Shown here in pieces: positions 7,307 through 10,080 of a stretch of DNA of 10,080 bases (position 1 is the first letter of the stretch; the number at the start of each line of letters is the position of its first letter). The position numbers were made by a program, and so were the translations under genes. The notes beneath the pieces are model-generated. The model searched no databases, was not told where the DNA came from, and was given only the letters and a program-made list of their open reading frames with translations. The stretch comes from Thermoplasmata archaeon (GTDB lineage Archaea; Thermoplasmatota; E2; UBA202; DSCA01): contig JAGGSL010000129.1 in NCBI GenBank assembly GCA_021159125.1, positions 1 through 10,080 of the forward strand, written 5' to 3'.

Positions 7307-8044
7307 TCACTTTCCTCTCTGCTTTTCTATAGCTTTTTTCATATCAATTTCTCCCATCAAAACTTTTTTTGCAAGCTCTTTTGATATTGTGACGTCGGTG
7401 CTTGCTATCCTGCTCTTTCTCTGCACATCTTTTATTTCCCCCTCCTTTGGCTCAAGCGAAAGTTTCGAGCTGACCCGCCTGCCGGGGGTAAGGGCGATGG
7501 AGGAGGCGGCAAGCATATCGTTGTGGGCGGTGGGGAGGGTGGTGGATGTTTCGTCCACAATCTCAACATGAGGGGCGATATCGAGCAGCATGTTGACCAT
7601 GCGGTTCCTTACAAGGCGCGCTCCGTGCCCTATTCTGATGATTGTATCATGCCCTTCGCAGTTTCTCATGAAGGATTTTATGAAATCCATTGCGTCCTGC
7701 GGCGACTCTGCCGTGAAGCGGCGGAAAAGGATGCCGTCGCTGAATATGGCTATGCCGGGGGTGGAGCCGGGGTCTATTCCGATTAATATTTTTGATGGAG
7801 GATTACTTTTGCCGGATGAGAAAAGCGCCCTGTCTATGAGTTCATCCATGTTTTCTCCTCTCTCAGGATACACAACTCGCTCAAAGTTTATTTTGTCCTT
7901 TTCCTTTTCTGAGGTTATGATGATACCCACGTTTGCAGGAATGGGGCTGTCGAAAGTGAGGGATGCGAAAGGGACTTCTCTTCTCTGGAGGGCATGTATA
8001 ATGTCATGGTAAAGCACAAAGTCAGAGGTCAGAACCCCTATCAT
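7307..8044 (-). CDS. RuvC/YqgF-like RNase H-fold protein with an extra N-terminal domain
   Basis: The 245-residue minus-strand protein has a C-terminal RNase H-fold core. Strand 1 carries D91 in ILIGIDPGSTPGIAIF. VDETSTT (E165) resembles the second catalytic motif of YqgF (DERLTT), and AHNDMLAASSIA (H174/D176) resembles the last RuvC-type motif. The acidic set D91-E165-D176 suggests a metal-dependent nuclease on branched DNA or RNA, but the activity is inferred from fold alone. Residues 1 to about 75 form a separate alpha/beta domain (MIGVLTSDFVLYHDIIHALQ, then a NVGIIITS strand) which I do not recognise. The C-terminal 50 residues are charged and probably helical. A minus-strand TATA element centred near 8070 predicts a leaderless start at 8044. 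The gene is divergent from trmJ and convergent with S15 with zero gap. Confidence 0.75.
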   Translation of the reverse strand: MIGVLTSDFVLYHDIIHALQRREVPFASLTFDSPIPANVGIIITSEKEKDKINFERVVYPERGENMDELIDRALFSSGKSNPPSKILIGIDPGSTPGIAIFSDGILFRRFTAESPQDAMDFIKSFMRNCEGHDTIIRIGHGARLVRNRMVNMLLDIAPHVEIVDETSTTLPTAHNDMLAASSIALTPGRRVSSKLSLEPKEGEIKDVQRKSRIASTDVTISKELAKKVLMGEIDMKKAIEKQRGK

Positions 8045-8064
8045 TGCCTTTTTAACGTCTCTTC

Positions 8065-8077
8065 ATATTTTAATATT
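8065..8077 (-). promoter_or_regulatory. TATA box for the RuvC-like gene
   Basis: The minus strand reads AATATTAAAATAT, centred near 8070-8071 and about 26 bases upstream of the ATG at 8044, predicting a leaderless transcript. Confidence 0.5.
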
Positions 8078-8093
8078 GCTAATTCCATCGAGC

Positions 8094-8102
8094 ATTTTAA
8101 AA
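8094..8102 (+). promoter_or_regulatory. Probable TATA box for trmJ
   Basis: ATTTTAAAA is centred near 8098, which would start transcription near 8124, about 15 bases before the trmJ ATG. GGTGGG (8129-8134) in that short leader can act as a Shine-Dalgarno site. This gene would then be an exception to the leaderless pattern. A weaker alternative element, CATATTAAT at 8116-8124, sits too close to the ATG. Confidence 0.4.
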
Positions 8103-8138
8103 GGAGGAGGTTTTTCATATTAATGCATGGTGGGATAA

Positions 8139-8834
8139 ATGACAGAATTTAAAATAATACTTGTGGAGCCGAAATATCCGGGAAATGTGGGGGCTGCAGC
8201 AAGAGCCATGAAAAATTTCGGATTCAGGGACATGGTTATTGTATCTGATTCATTTTCTGTTGATGAAGAAGATTGCAGAAAAATGGCTGTTCATGCGCAG
8301 GATGTTCTTGATGGAGCCATCATTGTTCCGAAATTTGATGAGGCACTGCATATGGTGGATTATATGGCTGGCACTTCCTCCATAGAGAGCAGGAATGACA
8401 AAAGGCATTTGAGGAATGCCATGTCTCTCAGAGATTTTTCGTCAAAAGTGTATGAAATGGAAGGAACTGTCGGAATAGCATTTGGAAGGGAAGATTACGG
8501 GTTGTTCAACGAGGAACTCAAAAATTGCGATGTAATGGTGAAAATACCGACATCTGATGATTACCCGAGTCTCAATCTTTCTCATGCTGTGGGCATTGTG
8601 GCCTATGAACTTTTTTCGTACAGGGAAAAAATTATACAGCCGCGTATTGCAGACCGATTGGAGAAGGAAAAGCTCTACGAATATTTTGACAAACTCCTGG
8701 AAAGCATAAATTACCCGGAGCATAAAAAGGAGAACACATCGGTGATGTTCCGCAGAATCATAGGGAGGGCAATGCTGTCGAAATGGGAGTATCATACTCT
8801 TATGGGAGTTCTCAAAAAATCGATGACTAAATAG
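8139..8834 (+). CDS. trmJ: TrmJ-type tRNA 2'-O-methyltransferase (SpoU/SPOUT family)
   Basis: The 231-residue protein has the three SPOUT motifs of the TrmJ/SpoU family. Motif 1 is VEPKYPGNVGAAARAMKNFG (residues 9-28, with N16 and the catalytic-type R22). Motif 2 is VGIAFGREDYGLFNEEL (111-127). Motif 3 is IPTSDDYPSLNLSHAVGIVA (136-155), which builds the trefoil knot that binds S-adenosylmethionine. A helical C-terminal extension (about 160-231) is typical of TrmJ and aids dimer and tRNA binding. Known archaeal TrmJ methylates the 2'-OH of C32 in the tRNA anticodon loop; the same specificity is inferred here. It has its own promoter, faces the RuvC-like gene, and its last 8 bases overlap the end of the opposing 76-residue gene. 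Confidence 0.92.
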   Translation: MTEFKIILVEPKYPGNVGAAARAMKNFGFRDMVIVSDSFSVDEEDCRKMAVHAQDVLDGAIIVPKFDEALHMVDYMAGTSSIESRNDKRHLRNAMSLRDFSSKVYEMEGTVGIAFGREDYGLFNEELKNCDVMVKIPTSDDYPSLNLSHAVGIVAYELFSYREKIIQPRIADRLEKEKLYEYFDKLLESINYPEHKKENTSVMFRRIIGRAMLSKWEYHTLMGVLKKSMTK

Positions 8835-9057
8835 TTTCTATGGAAAAAAGGACATTCATTCCTTTAAGGGCAGTGTGTATTTTGTCTGCGAGCATAAGAA
8901 GCATTTCTAAGTCCGGATCTTTTCCCCATTCGTATATGAAATCGTAGTTGCCTTTTACAGCTTTCAGTCCTATATGCATCAGCCTATCCCGCACCTCAGA
9001 TGGGGAAGCCCCTTCACTGCTGAAGGTAACTGAAAGGTATGTCTTCATTCTGCTCAT
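8827..9057 (-). CDS. Small conserved-looking protein of unknown function (76 residues)
   Basis: Read from the ATG at 9057 the product starts MSRMKTYLSVTFSSEGASPS and contains KGNYDFIYEWGKDPDLEMLL before ending NVLFSIETI. The pattern strand, helix (PSEVRDRLMHIGL), strands (VKGNYDFIYEW), helix (LEMLLMLADKIHTALKG), strand (NVLFSIET) is a compact alpha/beta, ferredoxin-like design. I cannot name the family. A minus-strand TATA element (TTTTATATGC) is centred near 9080, about 24 bases before this ATG. I therefore choose 9057 over the longer start at 9156; the ATG at 9048 (MKTYL) is a possible alternative. The coding frame looks genuine: no stops, ordered hydrophobic pattern, own promoter. The stop overlaps the end of trmJ by 8 bases, convergent. 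Confidence 0.75.
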   Translation of the reverse strand: MSRMKTYLSVTFSSEGASPSEVRDRLMHIGLKAVKGNYDFIYEWGKDPDLEMLLMLADKIHTALKGMNVLFSIETI

Positions 9058-9074
9058 ATAATAAATATTCTGGG

Positions 9075-9085
9075 CATATAAAAAC
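9075..9085 (-). promoter_or_regulatory. TATA box for the 76-residue gene
   Basis: The plus strand CATATAAAAAC is a TATA element on the minus strand (TTTTTATATG), about 24 bases upstream of the ATG at 9057. It supports that start and a leaderless or nearly leaderless mRNA. Confidence 0.5.
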
Positions 9086-9109
9086 ATTACATACGAAAAA
9101 AAGGAAGTG

Positions 9110-9117
9110 TTATATAT
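9110..9117 (+). promoter_or_regulatory. Orphan TATA-like element on the plus strand
   Basis: TTATATAT on the plus strand is a good TATA candidate, but no protein gene starts 25 bases further on. The predicted start near 9138-9140 coincides with the first arm of the inverted repeat at 9138-9219, so it could drive a small RNA. It may also be a chance A/T run. Confidence 0.3.
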
Positions 9118-9137
9118 TGCCGTACATTTCCGAGAGA

Positions 9138-9219
9138 AAAGGGCAGGGAAGACCATAATAAAAAAAATTATTTTGTCGGAGGCATGACTGTTGGAGGTCT
9201 TCCTGTCTTGCTTCCCTTT
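9138..9219 (+). repeat. Long imperfect inverted repeat; possible structured RNA
   Basis: AAAGGG (9138-9143) pairs perfectly with CCCTTT (9214-9219). CAGGGAAGACC (9144-9154) pairs with GGTCTTCCTG (9196-9205) over 10 pairs with a single bulged G. An 8-base bulge (9206-9213) separates the two stems on the right side, and the loop is 41 bases. The loop holds two GGAGG copies (9178-9182 and 9193-9197, the second running into the stem). The region is more GC-rich than its surroundings and follows an orphan TATA box. It could be a small non-coding RNA on the plus strand, or the palindromic part of a tiny minus-strand gene. I cannot match it to a known RNA family. Confidence 0.35.
9160..9167 (-). terminator. 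Possible T-run terminator on the minus strand
   Basis: Eight consecutive A on the plus strand are U8 in a minus-strand transcript. The run starts directly after the TAA of the 23-codon frame. Archaeal RNA polymerase can stop at such U tracts. It is the only homopolymer T run placed right after a stop codon in the window. Confidence 0.3.
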
Positions 9220-9239
9220 CCCCTCAATAGTAAATCCAT
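9168..9239 (-). CDS. Possible tiny protein or gene remnant (23 codons)
   Basis: From the ATG at 9239 on the minus strand there is a short frame, MDLLLRGKGSKTGRPPTVMP followed by PTK and TAA. Its codons (GGA, AAG, AGA, CCT, ACA) are like those of the neighbouring genes. The TAA is followed directly by eight T on the minus strand (9160-9167), which could be an archaeal T-run terminator. An A-rich stretch (AAAATAAAAAG, about 9260-9270) lies at promoter distance. It may be a real micro-protein, the 3' stub of a gene broken by the neighbouring insertion sequence, or chance. It overlaps the inverted repeat listed separately; the two readings compete. Confidence 0.25.
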   Translation of the reverse strand: MDLLLRGKGSKTGRPPTVMPPTK

Positions 9240-9288
9240 TTCGTTATTTATAAATTTTTCTTTTTATTTTGCGTTGTGTAGAGTACGG

Positions 9289-9297
9289 AAATTATTT
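9289..9297 (+). promoter_or_regulatory. Possible internal promoter of the transposase gene
   Basis: AAATTATTT is centred about 29 bases before the transposase ATG at 9322, so a leaderless or almost leaderless message is possible. A second TATA-like element, TTATTTATAAAT (9244-9255), would give a leader of about 45 bases that contains the start-codon hairpin. Confidence 0.3.
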
Positions 9298-9306
9298 CGC
9301 CGTAAT

Positions 9307-9331
9307 GTTTCACCATGCATTATGGTGAAAC
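9307..9331 (+). repeat. Perfect hairpin covering the transposase start codon
   Basis: GTTTCACCAT (9307-9316) and ATGGTGAAAC (9322-9331) are exact reverse complements separated by 5 bases. The right arm starts with the ATG of the transposase. In a transcript that begins upstream, the start codon would be locked in the stem. Insertion sequences such as IS10 and IS50 are known to block translation from read-through transcripts by this kind of structure. Confidence 0.8.
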
Positions 9332-10080
9332 TAACAGATAAAGCAATACGTTGGATCGTAAAACATGTGGAAAACAACGATGTAAAAACAAGACAGGCAG
9401 CAAGCATATATGGTGTTTCCATGAGAAGAGTTCAACAATTGGTTAAAGAATACAGAGAAACAGGCAGGGTTCCTCAATTAACGAAGAGGAGAAGACCGAA
9501 GACATATCTTACAGAAGAGCAAAAAGAAATAATAGATAAGGTATGGAGTGAAACAAAAGTTGGTGCAAGACTGTTGTACTATGAATTGAGGAGGAGAGGA
9601 TACAGCATTCCTCACAACAAAATACATGCTTATCTGAGAAAAACCGGGAGAACAGTACCCAATCCAAACAAACAGAAGAAAAGGAAAAGATGCAGATATG
9701 AGAGAAAGCATTCCTGCAGTCTGGTACATGGAGACTGGCATAGAAGAACTGAGAACGATCCATATGCAATCATATGGATTGATGATGCTTCACGATATAT
9801 CCTGGCAGGTGGTGAATTTGACAATGCCACAGCTGAGTATTCAATTGAAACATTAAGAAAAGCACAGAAAACAGCTATGAAATATAATGCTGAAATAAAG
9901 GAAGTTAATACTGACAGAGGAACGCAATTCTACTCGACAAAAAAGAATCCATCGACCTTTGAGGCATATGTTAAGAGCCAGGGAATGAAATTCATTCCCT
10001 CGAGGAGAAATAATCCTCAGACAAACGGAAAGCTTGAAAGATTGTGGTATGAATATGATAAGCACAGATTTTCTTTTGGA
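9322..10080 (+). CDS. DDE transposase with integrase (rve) core, IS481/IS3-like; 5' 253 codons
   Basis: The visible 253 residues contain an N-terminal helix-turn-helix (about 8-50; RQAASIYGVSMRRVQQLVKE), a basic linker (RRRPKTYLTEEQKEI), a second helical DNA-binding part (LLYYELRRRGYSIPHNKIHAYL), and a basic stretch (NKQKKRKRCRYERKH). An RNase H-like integrase core follows: D138 (LVHGDWHRR), IDDASRYI (153-160), D198 (VNTDRGTQFY) and E239 (RRNNPQTNGKLERLW). The D198-to-E239 spacing is 40 residues. This is the catalytic set for cut-and-paste or circle-forming transposition. The architecture is like IS481-type single-protein transposases; the exact family is not certain. The gene appears intact as far as visible. 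The MVKLTDKAIR start at the hairpin is preferred, although the same frame stays open upstream to 9082. Confidence 0.9.
   Translation, partial: MVKLTDKAIRWIVKHVENNDVKTRQAASIYGVSMRRVQQLVKEYRETGRVPQLTKRRRPKTYLTEEQKEIIDKVWSETKVGARLLYYELRRRGYSIPHNKIHAYLRKTGRTVPNPNKQKKRKRCRYERKHSCSLVHGDWHRRTENDPYAIIWIDDASRYILAGGEFDNATAEYSIETLRKAQKTAMKYNAEIKEVNTDRGTQFYSTKKNPSTFEAYVKSQGMKFIPSRRNNPQTNGKLERLWYEYDKHRFSFG

Larger units (their letters stand above)
9270..10080 (+). mobile_element. Left part of an insertion sequence, running off the window
   Basis: The transposase frame starting at 9322 is open to the right edge, so the right end of the element is not in view. The left boundary cannot be fixed without the other terminal repeat. 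A candidate tip is TGTGTAGAGTACGG from 9275, because it starts with TGT, lies about 45 bases before the gene and follows A/T-rich DNA. The boundary is tentative by several tens of bases. The target-site duplication cannot be checked here. Confidence 0.7.

Noticed and set aside
7590..8012. 140-codon plus-strand frame opposite the RuvC-like gene
   Set aside because: The minus-strand frame has recognisable motifs (GIDPG, VDETSTT) and a well-placed promoter; the plus frame has neither.
8827..9156. Longer 109-codon version of the 76-residue gene starting at 9156
   Set aside because: The added N-terminus lacks a plausible pattern and the TATA element at 9075-9085 lies inside it, so the start at 9057 (or 9048) fits better.
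9478..9769. Minus-strand frames of 86-87 codons opposite the transposase
   Set aside because: The plus-strand frame encodes an intact helix-turn-helix plus DDE transposase; the minus frames are cysteine/phenylalanine-rich shadows.
1..10080. CRISPR array, tRNA or rRNA genes, or a defence island
   Set aside because: I saw no regularly spaced direct repeats, no cloverleaf with T-arm GGTTCRA-type sequence, no rRNA segments and no recognised defence protein families.

Overview
The window is archaeal chromosome, most likely from a euryarchaeal-type lineage. The evidence is a 46-residue zinc-binding ribosomal protein L40e, an S15 with the extra N-terminal domain of the archaeal/eukaryotic type, an archaeal-type topoisomerase IA with C-terminal zinc ribbons, a RecJ-like DHH protein and archaeal TATA boxes at the expected spacing. 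The order or species cannot be fixed from sequence alone; a Thermoplasmata relative is a guess. Most first-in-transcript genes have an A/T-rich TATA element centred about 26 bases before the start codon, which predicts leaderless mRNAs. The internal operon gene topA instead has a strong Shine-Dalgarno sequence (GAGGTGA).

Layout: (1) 1-90, the 5' part of an unidentified minus-strand gene. (2) 184-3258, a 1024-residue secreted protein rich in beta structure, held in the membrane by five C-terminal helices. (3) 3321-6643, a two-gene genome-maintenance operon: a RecJ-like DHH phosphoesterase coupled by ATGA overlap to DNA topoisomerase I. (4) 6646-7306, divergent L40e (minus) and S15 (plus) sharing a 97-base promoter region. 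(5) 7307-8834, a divergent pair: a RuvC/YqgF-like RNase H-fold protein (minus) and a TrmJ-type tRNA 2'-O-methyltransferase (plus). (6) 8827-9057, a 76-residue unknown on the minus strand. (7) 9058-9321, an intergenic stretch with an orphan promoter, a long imperfect inverted repeat and a tiny minus-strand reading frame with a T-run after it. (8) 9322 to the right edge, the first 253 codons of a DDE transposase of an insertion sequence, with its start codon inside a perfect 10-bp hairpin.

The central part is an information-processing neighbourhood (replication/repair, ribosome, tRNA modification). It is packed so tightly that three successive convergent gene pairs have gaps of 2 and 0 bases and an 8-base overlap, leaving no room for ordinary terminators between them. 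The right edge is where accessory DNA has entered. I did not find a defence system, CRISPR array, tRNA or rRNA. The least explained items are the secreted multi-pass protein, the stand-alone RuvC-like protein with its own N-terminal domain, the structured intergenic region, and the hairpin over the transposase start.
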